Shown here piece by piece: positions 9,046-16,948 of a DNA stretch of 64,000 nucleotides (within the stretch, counting starts at the first letter, position 1; the number at the start of each line of letters is the position of its first letter). A program made the position numbers and the translations under genes. This stretch comes from Bradyrhizobium sp. U87765 SZCCT0048 (GTDB taxonomy: Bacteria > Pseudomonadota > Alphaproteobacteria > Rhizobiales > Xanthobacteraceae): positions 1,674,001 to 1,738,000 of the forward strand of contig NZ_JAFCMM010000001.1 in assembly GCF_018131225.1 (NCBI RefSeq), given 5' to 3'. Below the pieces are notes generated by a model that saw nothing but the letters and a program-made list of their open reading frames with translations, had not been told where the DNA came from and did no database searches.

Positions 9046-9498
9046 TCACGCGTCCGCGGCGGCATGGATGGCCGCGCGCACCTGCACGAAGGTGCCGCAG
9101 CGGCAGATGTTGGTGATCGCGTCGTCGATGTCCTTGTCGGTGGGCTTGGGCTTGTCCTTGAGCAGCGCAGCCACCGCCATGATCATGCCGCTCTGGCAAT
9201 AGCCGCATTGCGGCACGTCGAGCGCGACCCAGGCCTGCTGCACCTTGTGCAGCGCCCCGTTCCCGGCGGCGAGGCCTTCGATGGTGACGATGGACTTGCC
9301 GACGGCGTCGCCGAGCTGGACGCTGCAGGAGCGGGTCGGTTCGCCGTCGAGATGCACGGTGCAGGCGCCGCATTGTGCGATGCCGCAACCGTATTTGGTT
9401 CCGGTCAGCCCGGCGTAGTCACGGATGGCCCAGAGCAGCGGCATATCCGGCTCTGCGTCGATATCATGGTCTTTGCCATTGATCTTGAGGATTGGCAT
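9046..9498 (-). CDS. [2Fe-2S] subunit of molybdenum hydroxylase (IorA-like)
   Basis: A 150-residue small subunit with two [2Fe-2S] clusters. The plant-ferredoxin type is in [17 protein letters not shown] plus a later Cys, and the helical type in [11 protein letters not shown] and ICRCGTF. It passes electrons from the Mo site of the partner encoded 9 bp downstream. The ATG at 9498-9496 gives the standard N-terminus ([12 protein letters not shown]); a 21-residue upstream extension in frame has no family support. It is first in its operon, with a 167-bp upstream gap. It has no signal of its own and would be co-exported with the Tat-bearing large subunit. Confidence 0.9.
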   Translation of the reverse strand: MPILKINGKDHDIDAEPDMPLLWAIRDYAGLTGTKYGCGIAQCGACTVHLDGEPTRSCSVQLGDAVGKSIVTIEGLAAGNGALHKVQQAWVALDVPQCGYCQSGMIMAVAALLKDKPKPTDKDIDDAITNICRCGTFVQVRAAIHAAADA

Positions 9499-9608
9499 CG
9501 TCGCTGGTCCCCTGAAACAGGCGCATATCGCCCGGTGGGGATGCTGACCATGAATCGCCACTCGCTCAAATCAAGATTTCCGGCGCGGCTGCAACCAGGG
9601 CCATATAA

Positions 9609-9636
9609 GTCGAAAATATTACGATATCCGTCGAAA
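9609..9636. promoter_or_regulatory. Direct repeat upstream of the molybdenum hydroxylase operon
   Basis: Two copies of GTCGAAA (9609-9615 and 9630-9636) stand 21 bp apart, that is two helical turns, in an unusually AT-rich patch upstream of the [2Fe-2S] subunit gene. This could be a tandem activator site. It is weakly supported and could be chance. Confidence 0.25.
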
Positions 9637-9665
9637 GATGGAGGCGGTTCCCGCTGAACAGGCGC

Positions 9666-10658
9666 TCACCCCGCGCGAGACGCCGGCCGGCGCCAGCGCG
9701 TCCACAGCCGTTCCGCCAGCGGCAGCAAGCCGCGCGGCGACGCCAGGATCACGGCAACCACAACCACACCATAGATAAAGTAGTGCAGCCCCGGCAGCGT
9801 CGCGCCGAGCTTGCCGCGCAGCACTTCGCCGAGCGGCACGAGCAACAGCGCGCCGAGCGCAGGGCCATAGGCGCGCCCGAGTCCACCGACGGTGGCGAAC
9901 AGCACGATCTCAATGGTGATCACCGGCGAGATCAGCAGGTACGGATCGGCGAAGGTGAGATAGCGGACATAGGCGGTGCCGACCACCGACGCCAGCACGG
10001 CCGAAATCACCATGGCCATGGTCTTGTAGCGCAGCACGTTGACGCCAATGGCCTGCGCTGCCTTCTCGTTGTCGCGGATGGTGCGCAGGTAATAGCCGAG
10101 CGGCGCGTTGAGGATGGCGACGTTGACCAGGACGCAGATCGCGGCAAGCACCAGCATCACCCAGAACGCGCCCTGTCCGCCGCCGAACTCGAAGCGCCAG
10201 AAGTTGCCGCCATCGCGCGGCAGCAGCAGGCCTGACGCGCCGCCGAGGAAATCCCAGCCCTCGACAACGATCGCCCCCATTTCGGCAAATGCCAGCGTGA
10301 TGAGCACGAAGGACAGGTGCCCGAGACGGAAACGATAGTCGATCCAGGCGATGGCGGCGCCGACAACGGCGGAGATCGCCGCCGAGATCACGAGGCCGAG
10401 CCACATGTTGATGCCGAGCTTGAGCAGCAACGCACTGGACAACATCGCGCCGATGCCGATGAACAGGCTGTGAGCGAGCGAGATCTGCCCCGCCATGCCG
10501 CCGACGATGTTCCAGGACGATGCCAGCGCGACATAGACCAGCGCCAGCGTCACGATGTGCAGATAGTAGCTCGACAACACCAGCGGCAGCAGCGCGGCGA
10601 GCAGCAGAACGCCCCACCAGATCGGGGAGCGCAGGGTGCGATAGAACTCGTCCTTCAT
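9666..10658 (-). CDS. livM: Branched-chain amino acid-type ABC transporter permease LivM
   Basis: A 330-residue inner-membrane permease with about eight to ten hydrophobic segments. It has the LivM hallmarks GMAGQISLAHSLFIGIGA near the N-terminus and TVGGLGRAYGPALGA toward the C-terminus. Its start overlaps the livH stop by 4 bp, which suggests translational coupling. It is last in a five-gene importer (binding protein, LivG, LivF, LivH, LivM). In alphaproteobacteria such importers often carry aromatic or organic acids rather than amino acids. The adjacent hydroxylase and CoA ligases make an aromatic or carboxylic substrate plausible, but this is inference. Confidence 0.92.
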   Translation of the reverse strand: MKDEFYRTLRSPIWWGVLLLAALLPLVLSSYYLHIVTLALVYVALASSWNIVGGMAGQISLAHSLFIGIGAMLSSALLLKLGINMWLGLVISAAISAVVGAAIAWIDYRFRLGHLSFVLITLAFAEMGAIVVEGWDFLGGASGLLLPRDGGNFWRFEFGGGQGAFWVMLVLAAICVLVNVAILNAPLGYYLRTIRDNEKAAQAIGVNVLRYKTMAMVISAVLASVVGTAYVRYLTFADPYLLISPVITIEIVLFATVGGLGRAYGPALGALLLVPLGEVLRGKLGATLPGLHYFIYGVVVVAVILASPRGLLPLAERLWTRWRRPASRAG

Positions 10659-11521
10659 CGTGCCGCCCTCCAGGTCAGGCCCTGCGGCCGGAACAACATG
10701 ATGGCGACGAAGATCAGGTACGGCATCAGGAGCCCGAGGGGCCCCTCGAGGTAGATCGTGCCAAAAGCCTCGGCGACGCCGATGACGAGACCGCCGAGCA
10801 TGATGCCGACAAAGTTGGTCATGCCGCCGAGCACCACCACCAGCAGCGTGATGACCGTGTAGCGCAGGCCCTGGGTCGGCTGGATCGGCGTGCCCGGCAG
10901 CAGCAGCACCGCGGCGAGCGCCAGGAGACCGATGCCCATCGCGAAGGTCAGCACCTGGACACGGCCGACATTGATGCCCATCAGTGCCGCGGCATGGGAA
11001 TTCTGATGCACAGCGCGGATCGAGCGGCCGAAGTCGGTCGAGCGCAGCATGACGTAGAGCGCAATGGCGAGGGCGAACGAGATCACGCAGGCGATGACAT
11101 GAGGCAGCCGCAGCACGACATCTCCGAGCAGGATCAGCTTGGTCTCGACCACCGACGGCGTGCGCGCCGGCTGACCGCCAAACACCATCAGGATGCCGTT
11201 CTGCAGCACAAGGCTTAAGCCCAGCGTGAGCTGCACGATCATCAAAAACTGATGGCCGACCATCGGCCGGATCAGGAAACGGTAGACCAGCGCACCGAGC
11301 GCTGTCATCACCGGCACAGTGATCACCGCCGAAACATAGGGATCAAGCGAGAACGCCGAATACAGCGCAAGGCACATGAACATGCCCAGCGAGATGAAGT
11401 CGCCATGGGAGAAGTTGACGACACCGCTGACGCCATAGACGAGGCCCATGCCGAGGGCGAGCAGCCCGTAGGTCGAGCCGATCAGAAAGCCCTGCGCCAA
11501 CGCCTGATAAAGTTCGGTCAC
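10655..11521 (-). CDS. livH: Branched-chain amino acid-type ABC transporter permease LivH
   Basis: A 288-residue polytopic permease. The LivH signature GLVYGVSGVVNFSHGDFIS is near the N-terminus and VVVLGGMTNFVGIMLGGLV toward the end. It forms the heterodimeric channel with LivM, whose gene starts inside this gene's stop (10655-10658). The livF stop is 13 bp upstream. The length is normal for the family. Confidence 0.92.
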   Translation of the reverse strand: MTELYQALAQGFLIGSTYGLLALGMGLVYGVSGVVNFSHGDFISLGMFMCLALYSAFSLDPYVSAVITVPVMTALGALVYRFLIRPMVGHQFLMIVQLTLGLSLVLQNGILMVFGGQPARTPSVVETKLILLGDVVLRLPHVIACVISFALAIALYVMLRSTDFGRSIRAVHQNSHAAALMGINVGRVQVLTFAMGIGLLALAAVLLLPGTPIQPTQGLRYTVITLLVVVLGGMTNFVGIMLGGLVIGVAEAFGTIYLEGPLGLLMPYLIFVAIMLFRPQGLTWRAAR

Positions 11522-11534
11522 GTCGCTCTCCCCG

Positions 11535-12239
11535 TCAAAGCCCGAGATACGCGCTGCGGGTGCGCGGATCGTTCTTCACCACGTCGGCCGTGCCCTCGAC
11601 CGCGACATGACCGCGCTCCAGCACATAGCAGCGCCCGGCGTGGCGCAGCGTCAGGTTGAGGTTCTGCTCCACCAGCAGGATGGTCAGTCCCTCGGCATGC
11701 AAACGGTCGACGATGGCGAAGATGTACTGCACGAAGCGTGGCGACAGACCGAGCGACGGCTCGTCGAGCATCAGCAGTTTCGCATCCGCCATCAGGCCGC
11801 GGCCGATCGCCAGCATCTGCTGTTCGCCGCCGGACAGCGTGCCGGCGGCCTGGCCGAGGCGCTCCTGCAGACGCGGAAACAGGTCGAGCACGCGGTCCAT
11901 CTGCTGCGGCCGTTGCGCGCGGGCGCGCGGGTTGATGCCGCCGAGCAGCAAATTCTCCCGCACGCTCATCTCCGGAAACACCAGACGTCCCTCCGGCACC
12001 TGGACGATGCCGGCCTCGACCCGCTGCCTGGCGGTGAGGCGGGTGATATCCTCGCCGGCGAACACGATCCGGCCGGCGCTTGCCGCCACCGTGCCGGACA
12101 AAACGTTGATCAGCGTGGTCTTGCCGGCATTGTTGGCGCCGAGCAGGCCGACGATCTCGCCGGGCCGGATGCACATCGACACCTCGTGCAGCACCGAGAC
12201 GCCGCCATAACCCGCGACCAGCCGATCGACCTCAAGCAT
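11535..12239 (-). CDS. livF: ABC transporter ATPase LivF
   Basis: A 234-residue ATPase powering the Liv importer. Walker A is GANNAGKTT (Asn where Gly is usual), the signature is the canonical LSGGEQQMLAIGRGL, Walker B is LLMLDEPSLGL and the switch His is in LLVEQNL-type context. The ATG at 12239-12237 is chosen because GGAG lies about 9 bp upstream. ATGs at 12245 and 12263 are also possible, and all of them overlap the livG end, so translation is coupled. Confidence 0.92.
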   Translation of the reverse strand: MLEVDRLVAGYGGVSVLHEVSMCIRPGEIVGLLGANNAGKTTLINVLSGTVAASAGRIVFAGEDITRLTARQRVEAGIVQVPEGRLVFPEMSVRENLLLGGINPRARAQRPQQMDRVLDLFPRLQERLGQAAGTLSGGEQQMLAIGRGLMADAKLLMLDEPSLGLSPRFVQYIFAIVDRLHAEGLTILLVEQNLNLTLRHAGRCYVLERGHVAVEGTADVVKNDPRTRSAYLGL

Positions 12240-12951
12240 CGACATGGTCTCCGAAATAGGCATCGACGACGCGCTGGTCCCGAATGATGTCGTCCGGGGT
12301 GCCCTCGGCGATCTTCTCGCCGAAGTTAATTACCACGATGCGGGTGGCGAGCCGCATGATCACCGGCATGACATGCTCGACCATGACAATGGTGACGCCC
12401 TGGGCATTGAGCTCCCGGATCACCGCCATGGGCGCGGCCGTCTCGGCCATGGTAAGGCCCGCCATCACCTCGTCGAGCAGGATGCACGTGGGATCGGTGG
12501 CGATGCATTTGGCGATTTCCAGCAGCTTCTTGTCCTGCAGCGACAGCGTCGCCGGCGTGGCGTCGCACTTCGCGCCGAGGCCGACACGCGTGAGCGCATG
12601 CGCGGCATAGTCGATCGCCTCACGCATCGGCCGCCGTGTCAGTGCCGCCGTGGTGACGACGTCGAGCGCGGTCATGTCGGCAAATGTCTGCACGATCTGG
12701 AAGCTGCGCATCAGGCCGCGGCGCACCAGCTGGTCCGGCCGCAGGGAGCCGATCGGCTCGCCGTCGAACCGCACCGTGCCCTCGCTCGGCGGGATAAAGC
12801 CGGAGATGACCCCGAACAGCGTCGTCTTCCCTGCGCCGTTCGGGCCGATGATACCGACGATCTCGCCCTTATCGACGGCGAAGCTGACGGCGTTAAGCGC
12901 GACGAGACCACCGAAACGCCTGGTGATGCCGGCGACCTCCAGAAATGCCAC
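12232..12951 (-). CDS. livG: ABC transporter ATPase LivG
   Basis: A 239-residue ATPase with Walker A GPNGAGKTT, a Q-loop region SFQIVQTF and Walker B CILLDEVMAGL. The signature reads LSLQDKKLLEIA instead of LS-x-G-Q, so the usual Gly is absent. Such variants do occur in this subfamily. It pairs with LivF, whose signature is intact. The gene follows the binding-protein gene after 178 bp that hold a hairpin and two palindromic repeats. Confidence 0.9.
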   Translation of the reverse strand: MAFLEVAGITRRFGGLVALNAVSFAVDKGEIVGIIGPNGAGKTTLFGVISGFIPPSEGTVRFDGEPIGSLRPDQLVRRGLMRSFQIVQTFADMTALDVVTTAALTRRPMREAIDYAAHALTRVGLGAKCDATPATLSLQDKKLLEIAKCIATDPTCILLDEVMAGLTMAETAAPMAVIRELNAQGVTIVMVEHVMPVIMRLATRIVVINFGEKIAEGTPDDIIRDQRVVDAYFGDHVDA

Positions 12952-12981
12952 GTCAGCCCCTTCCCCTCACTCACCGTCTCC

Positions 12982-13006
12982 GGAGGTCCAGCGTTGGCGG
13001 ACCTCC
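12982..13006. other. Hairpin between binding-protein gene and livG
   Basis: GGAGGTCC (12982-12989) pairs perfectly with GGACCTCC (12999-13006) over a 9-nt loop, just upstream of livG. Hairpins here commonly stabilise the binding-protein mRNA or attenuate the downstream permease genes. The second Liv operon has a similar hairpin at 57212-57234. Confidence 0.45.
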
Positions 13007-13007
13007 C

Positions 13008-13110
13008 TCCTCATCCTGAGGAGCAGGCGAAGCCTGCGTCTCGAAGGATGAAGCCGCAACGCGCGGGCCTCATGGTTCGAGACGGCGCTGCGCGCCTCCT
13101 CACCATGAGG
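13008..13110. repeat. REP-like palindromic repeat, two units
   Basis: Unit one (about 13008-13052) has GCAGGC-gaa-GCCTGC inside a CATCCT...AGGATG stem. Unit two (13068-13110) has perfect 8-bp ends CCTCATGG...CCATGAGG with TTCGAGACG and a GC-rich core. Both belong to the family seen at 14471, 15671, 19224, 21617, 24226 and 30511. Confidence 0.75.
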
Positions 13111-13129
13111 AACTATCACTCCCCTGTCC

Positions 13130-14374
13130 TCACGACTTCGCTCGCGGCGCGGCCTGGGCGAAGATCTTGGGGAATACGACCTGCTGCTCCTGGTCCGCCG
13201 TCCACTGGATGAACATCGCCGAGCCGTCCTTGAGCAGGCGATCCTCGGCGAACTGCAGCCCTTGGGGCTTGGCGACATAAAGGTTGGGATCGCCGTAGGG
13301 GATGTCGAGCTTCTTGAAGGCGCTGAGCAGCGCTTCGCTCTCCAGCGACGTCGCGTTCTCCAGCACCTGCTGCAGCACCCGCGCGGCCTGGGCGTACTGG
13401 ATGGCGCCCTGCCCGATCCGGTCGAGCTTCGCCACATCGCGCAGTTCGGCGATGATCTTTTGCATCGACTCGATCCTGGCGCCGGTGCTGAAGCCGGTCA
13501 TGCCGAACAGGTTGCGCGTCAGCACCGCCTTGCCGATCTCGGGGCCAAGATCTTTCCACAGCGACAGGTCGGTGTAGCCACCGGTGCCGCCGCAGAAGAT
13601 GCTGCCGTGGTAGTTGAGGTTGTAGCGCGCCTGATGCAGCAGGATGCCGTCGCGCGGCGTCACGAGGCCCACCACGACATCGGGCTTGAGCGAGCGGATG
13701 CGCACCATCGCCGCGGTCTGGTCCTGGGCGCGGATGTCGAGCGCTGCTTCGCCGATGATCTCGATGTTGCTGGCCTTGAGCTTCTCGGTGAGGAACTTGT
13801 TGACCTGCTGGCCGGCCTCGTAGTTCGAGTAGCCCATCACCGCGGTCTTGATCGGGAACTTGCCGTCATCGCGCAGCGATACGACGAAGTCATGCATGGT
13901 CTGGGCATAGCCGCGGTCGTAAGGGTAGCCCAGCGTGAACATGTAGCTGGAGTGCGCGCCGCCGGCCCATACCGACAGCGTCGGCACCTTGAGCTCGTCG
14001 AGCACCGGGGTCAGCGCCAGCATCTGGGCGCTGAGGATGGTGCCGGTGAGCAGCTGCACCTTCTCCTCGGTGATCAGCCGCCGCGCCTCGGCCGCGGTGC
14101 GCGCCGGCTGGCTGGTGTCGTCGGCCATCACCAGCTCGATCTGCGCGCCGCCCTTGCTGTGGATGCCGCCTTCGGCGTTGATCTTCCTGATCATGTATTC
14201 GAAGGCCGGCTGGCCTTCCTGGGCATAGGCGGCGAGGCTGCCGCTCATCGAATTGACCACGCCAACGCGGATGGTCGGCCCGGCGGCCGATGCGCGGCGC
14301 ACCAAGGGCGCGGCTACCGGCGCGATCAGGGCGCCTGCAGCGCCGAGGCCAAAGGTCCGGCGGGTGATGGTCAT
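13130..14374 (-). CDS. Periplasmic ligand-binding protein of Liv-type ABC importer
   Basis: A 414-residue type I periplasmic binding protein (LivJ/peripla_BP_6 type) that should capture the substrate and deliver it to LivHM. The N-terminus looks like a Tat signal (TRRTFGLG at residues 4-11, a hydrophobic stretch, then ASAAG). The mature part starts IRVGVVNSMSGSLAAYAQEG, typical of the family. It is the first gene of the operon with livG, livF, livH and livM. The ligand is not predictable from sequence alone. A 341-bp non-coding stretch rich in palindromes lies upstream. Confidence 0.9.
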   Translation of the reverse strand: MTITRRTFGLGAAGALIAPVAAPLVRRASAAGPTIRVGVVNSMSGSLAAYAQEGQPAFEYMIRKINAEGGIHSKGGAQIELVMADDTSQPARTAAEARRLITEEKVQLLTGTILSAQMLALTPVLDELKVPTLSVWAGGAHSSYMFTLGYPYDRGYAQTMHDFVVSLRDDGKFPIKTAVMGYSNYEAGQQVNKFLTEKLKASNIEIIGEAALDIRAQDQTAAMVRIRSLKPDVVVGLVTPRDGILLHQARYNLNYHGSIFCGGTGGYTDLSLWKDLGPEIGKAVLTRNLFGMTGFSTGARIESMQKIIAELRDVAKLDRIGQGAIQYAQAARVLQQVLENATSLESEALLSAFKKLDIPYGDPNLYVAKPQGLQFAEDRLLKDGSAMFIQWTADQEQQVVFPKIFAQAAPRAKS

Positions 14375-14470
14375 CGTCAGCCTCCCGAATCTGTCTGCGC
14401 CATCGTGTGCGGCGCTTGCTGTGAGCTAAGCCGATTTTGGACGGCGGCGTCAAATGCTGACAACACCGCG

Positions 14471-14517
14471 CCTCATGGTGAGGAGCGCGGCAAAGCCGCG
14501 CGTCTTGAACTATGAGG
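14471..14517. repeat. REP-like palindromic repeat
   Basis: A 47-bp unit opening CCTCATGGTGAGGAG and closing TATGAGG, with a perfect inner stem GCGCGGC-aaa-GCCGCGC. It is in the same orientation and of the same length as the units at 19224-19270 and 24226-24272. Confidence 0.75.
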
Positions 14518-14537
14518 CCATGGGCGTTGGGGCCGTG

Positions 14538-14607
14538 ACCTTAGTGTCGTCGCCGGGCAGCGCGATCCGTCTCTAACGGATCGCCAGGACTAAGGTCTCC
14601 CGGCGAC
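14538..14607. repeat. Nested palindrome with pseudoknot-like pairing
   Basis: Three perfect pairings are visible. ACCTTAGT (14538-14545) pairs with ACTAAGGT (14589-14596), GCGATCCGT (14562-14570) with ACGGATCGC (14576-14584), and GTCGCCGGG (14549-14557) with CCCGGCGAC (14599-14607). The first and third cross, so they are alternatives or form a pseudoknot. This may be a structured RNA or a REP/MITE-like element. Confidence 0.5.
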
Positions 14608-14640
14608 CCCAGCAAGGAAAGCAATGCGTCCCTAAGCGGG

Positions 14641-14663
14641 GTGGCCGGGACAAGCCCGGCCAC
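14641..14663. repeat. GC hairpin downstream of the SDR gene
   Basis: GTGGCCGGG (14641-14649) and CCCGGCCAC (14655-14663) form a perfect 9-bp stem with loop ACAAG, 53 bp past the SDR stop. It may act as a terminator or be another interspersed palindrome. No T-run is present. Confidence 0.45.
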
Positions 14664-14715
14664 GACAAAGAAGACGGCCAGAACCTTCCGCAACAAGCGA
14701 AGTTGGCAGCCCGGC

Positions 14716-15636
14716 TCAGATCGCGTCCCACGAGAAGATGTCGGCCGAGCGGTCGAGCTTGTAGAACGACGACTTCAGCGCCGGGATGCCGTGGTTGGCC
14801 AGCGTTTCGCAGGTCCAGCCTTCGTCACGGTGAATCGACCGCAGCGGGCGCGATTGGCCCATCAGGAAGATCTCGTTCATCCGCACCGCGAAGATCTGGC
14901 CTGTTACATCCCTGGCGTCGTCGCCGAGCAGGAACACCGACAGCGGCGCGATCTTCTCCGGGCCCATCTGCTGCATGCGGGCGACCCGGGCCTTCTCGGC
15001 CTCCGTCTCCGTCGGAATGGTGCCGATCAGGCGGCTCCAGGCGAACGGCGACACGCAGTTCGAACGCACGTTGAAGCGGTTCATGTCCAGCGCAATCGAC
15101 TTCGACAGGCCGACGATACCAAGCTTGGCGGCGGCATAATTGGCCTGGCCGAAATTGCCGATCAGGCCGGAAGTCGACGTGAAGTGCACGAAGGCGCCGC
15201 TCTCCTGCTCACGGAACAGGCGTGCCGCGGCATGGGACACATAGAACGAGCCCATCAGGTGCACCTTGATGACGGATTCGAAGGCGTCGACGCTCATGCG
15301 GTGGAAGATGGCGTCGCGCAGGATGCCGGCATTGTTGACGACGCCGTCGAGCTTGCCGAAGGCATCGATCGCGGTCTGAACGATCTTGCTGGCGGGAATG
15401 GCCTCGGCCACGGTCTCGAAATTCGCAACCGCGGTCCCGCCGCGCTTGCGGATCTCCTCGACCACCTCTTCCGCCGGCGCAGCGCTGGTGCCGGAACCGT
15501 CCGCCGCACCGCCGGGATCGTTGACCACGACCTTGGCGCCTTCCGCCGCCGCCAGCAGCGCGATCTCGCGCCCGATGCCGCGCCCGGCGCCGGTGACGAT
15601 GATGACCTTGCCGTCGAGTGCCTTTTTCTGTGTCAT
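14716..15636 (-). CDS. Short-chain dehydrogenase/reductase, MFE-2-like 3-hydroxyacyl-CoA dehydrogenase
   Basis: A 306-residue SDR with TGAGRGIG (NAD(P) loop, about residues 15-22), NNAGILRD, and catalytic Ser and Tyr-x3-Lys in STSGLIGNFGQANYAAAKLG. The insertion VVNDPGGAADGSGTSAAPAEE and overall length resemble the dehydrogenase domain of peroxisomal multifunctional enzyme 2 rather than plain FabG. It probably oxidises a 3-hydroxyacyl-CoA. The ATG at 15636-15634 is the natural start; the longer open frame upstream runs through a repeat. It lies 169 bp downstream of the thiolase-like gene, with REP-like sequence between. A MaoC hydratase at 19379-20239 could supply the preceding step. Confidence 0.88.
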   Translation of the reverse strand: MTQKKALDGKVIIVTGAGRGIGREIALLAAAEGAKVVVNDPGGAADGSGTSAAPAEEVVEEIRKRGGTAVANFETVAEAIPASKIVQTAIDAFGKLDGVVNNAGILRDAIFHRMSVDAFESVIKVHLMGSFYVSHAAARLFREQESGAFVHFTSTSGLIGNFGQANYAAAKLGIVGLSKSIALDMNRFNVRSNCVSPFAWSRLIGTIPTETEAEKARVARMQQMGPEKIAPLSVFLLGDDARDVTGQIFAVRMNEIFLMGQSRPLRSIHRDEGWTCETLANHGIPALKSSFYKLDRSADIFSWDAI

Positions 15637-15670
15637 GGTGTGGTTCCCTGTGGTGCTGCCAACCTGTATT

Positions 15671-15788
15671 CCGTCATCCTGAGGTGCGAGTGAAGCGAGC
15701 CTCGAAGGATGAACGGCCAGTGCCTCTCGGTCGTCGTGGCCGTCGCACTTCGAGGGCCCCGCTGCGCAGGCCCACCTCGGGGTGACGG
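15671..15788. repeat. REP-like repeat pair between thiolase-like and SDR genes
   Basis: CCGTCA (15671-15676) and TGACGG (15783-15788) bound two diverged units of the CCTCAT-type family. One contains ATCCTGAGGTGCGAGTGAAG, and the second contains ACTTCGAGGGCC and CCACCTCGGGGTGA. It separates two minus-strand genes and may affect read-through. Confidence 0.6.
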
Positions 15789-15805
15789 ATAACAATTCAA
15801 CGACA

Positions 15806-16945
15806 TCACCTCTCGTTCGTGAACACGATGGTGCCGCTGGCGGCGAACATGCCGCCGACGCCGTGACACACGGAAATCTTCGCATTCGGGATCTGCGCCG
15901 GCGCGATGCCGCGCATCTGGCGCACACTCTCCTGCAGCGCGTACATGCCGTAGTGACCGGAATGCATGTAGCTGAGGCCGCCGCCATTGGTGTTGACCGG
16001 CAGCTTGCCGCCCGGTGCGGTGTTGCGCCCGGCAATGAACGCGCCGGCCTCCGCATGGGGCATGAAGCCGAGATCGCCGAGACCGAACAGCGGCAGGTGG
16101 GCGAAGGCGTCGTAGATCATGAGATGATCGACGTCGGCATGGCTGATGCCCGCCTCGCGGAACGCGGTCGGTCCCGCAACACGGAACGCGCGCGAGGAAT
16201 TGAACGTCTCCATCTGGCTGACCATCGGCGTCTCGACGCTCTCGCCGGTGCCCATGACGTAGACCGGCTTTTGGGGGAAATCCCTGGCGCGGTCGGCACT
16301 GGTCAGGATCAGCGCGCCGCCGCCGTCGGTGACGACGCAGCACTGCAGGATGCGGAACGGATAGGCGATCATGCGCGAGTTGAGCACGTCGTCGACGGTG
16401 ATCGGATCCTTATATGTGGCGCGCGGGTTCTTCGCCGCCCACTCGCGCTGCACCACCGACACCATGGCGATCTGCTCTTGGGTGATGCCATGGGTCTTCA
16501 TGAAGCGCAGCACCGGGATCGGGAACAGGCTCGGCGGCCCGAACGGCCCATAGGGCATTTCGAACTGGCCATTGAGGCTGTCGGCCGCCACCACGCGCGG
16601 CGGCTTGCCGATATTGGAACGGCCGCTCTCGCCATGGGTGATCAGCACGGTCTTGCACAGACCCGCCTCGATCGCCGCCGCCGCATGGCGGACATGCAGC
16701 ATGAACGAACAGCCGCCGACCGAGGTGCCGTCCGCCCAGGTCGGCGTGATGCCGAGATAATGCGCGATCTGCTGCGGCGCCTCGACCGCAGTGGCGATGC
16801 CGTCGATATCCGAGGGCTTGAGGCCCGCGTCCGCCATGGCGTTGAGCGCGGCATCCGCATGGAGCTGGAGCTGCGACATGCCGGGCACGACGCCGAGCTC
16901 GGTGGTTTCGGCAGCGCCGACAACGGCGACCTGGTTACGACGCAT
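15806..16945 (-). CDS. Thiolase-like protein (Ltp-type) partnered with DUF35 protein
   Basis: A 379-residue thiolase-fold protein. The nucleophile-position Cys is present (C79 in VGGCSFMLHV). However, the His motif is altered to NTNGGGLSYMHSGHYGMY and the last motif to SVCHGVGGMF, unlike a canonical degradative thiolase. Together with the DUF35 gene 3 bp upstream, this matches the Ltp/ChsH2-type pairs. Some members of those pairs cleave beta-hydroxyacyl-CoA by retro-aldol reaction during steroid side-chain breakdown; others are thiolases. Which reaction occurs here is open. It is part of the IclR-linked catabolic set. Confidence 0.85.
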   Translation of the reverse strand: MRRNQVAVVGAAETTELGVVPGMSQLQLHADAALNAMADAGLKPSDIDGIATAVEAPQQIAHYLGITPTWADGTSVGGCSFMLHVRHAAAAIEAGLCKTVLITHGESGRSNIGKPPRVVAADSLNGQFEMPYGPFGPPSLFPIPVLRFMKTHGITQEQIAMVSVVQREWAAKNPRATYKDPITVDDVLNSRMIAYPFRILQCCVVTDGGGALILTSADRARDFPQKPVYVMGTGESVETPMVSQMETFNSSRAFRVAGPTAFREAGISHADVDHLMIYDAFAHLPLFGLGDLGFMPHAEAGAFIAGRNTAPGGKLPVNTNGGGLSYMHSGHYGMYALQESVRQMRGIAPAQIPNAKISVCHGVGGMFAASGTIVFTNER

Positions 16946-16948
16946 GGC

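Larger units (their letters stand above)
14375..14715. other. Non-coding stretch with three palindromic elements
   Basis: No gene is visible. The stretch holds the presumed promoter of the Liv operon next to 14375, then a REP-like unit, a nested palindrome with pseudoknot-like pairing and a GC hairpin near the SDR gene end. These are listed separately. Confidence 0.6.

Noticed and set aside
6862..9657. A 931-codon open frame antisense to the molybdenum hydroxylase genes
   Set aside because: Same reason: the opposite strand carries full cofactor motifs, and this frame has only composition-driven sequence.
13262..14515. A long open frame opposite the binding-protein gene at 13130-14374
   Set aside because: The minus strand has a clear Tat-like signal and family motifs; this frame is a shadow.
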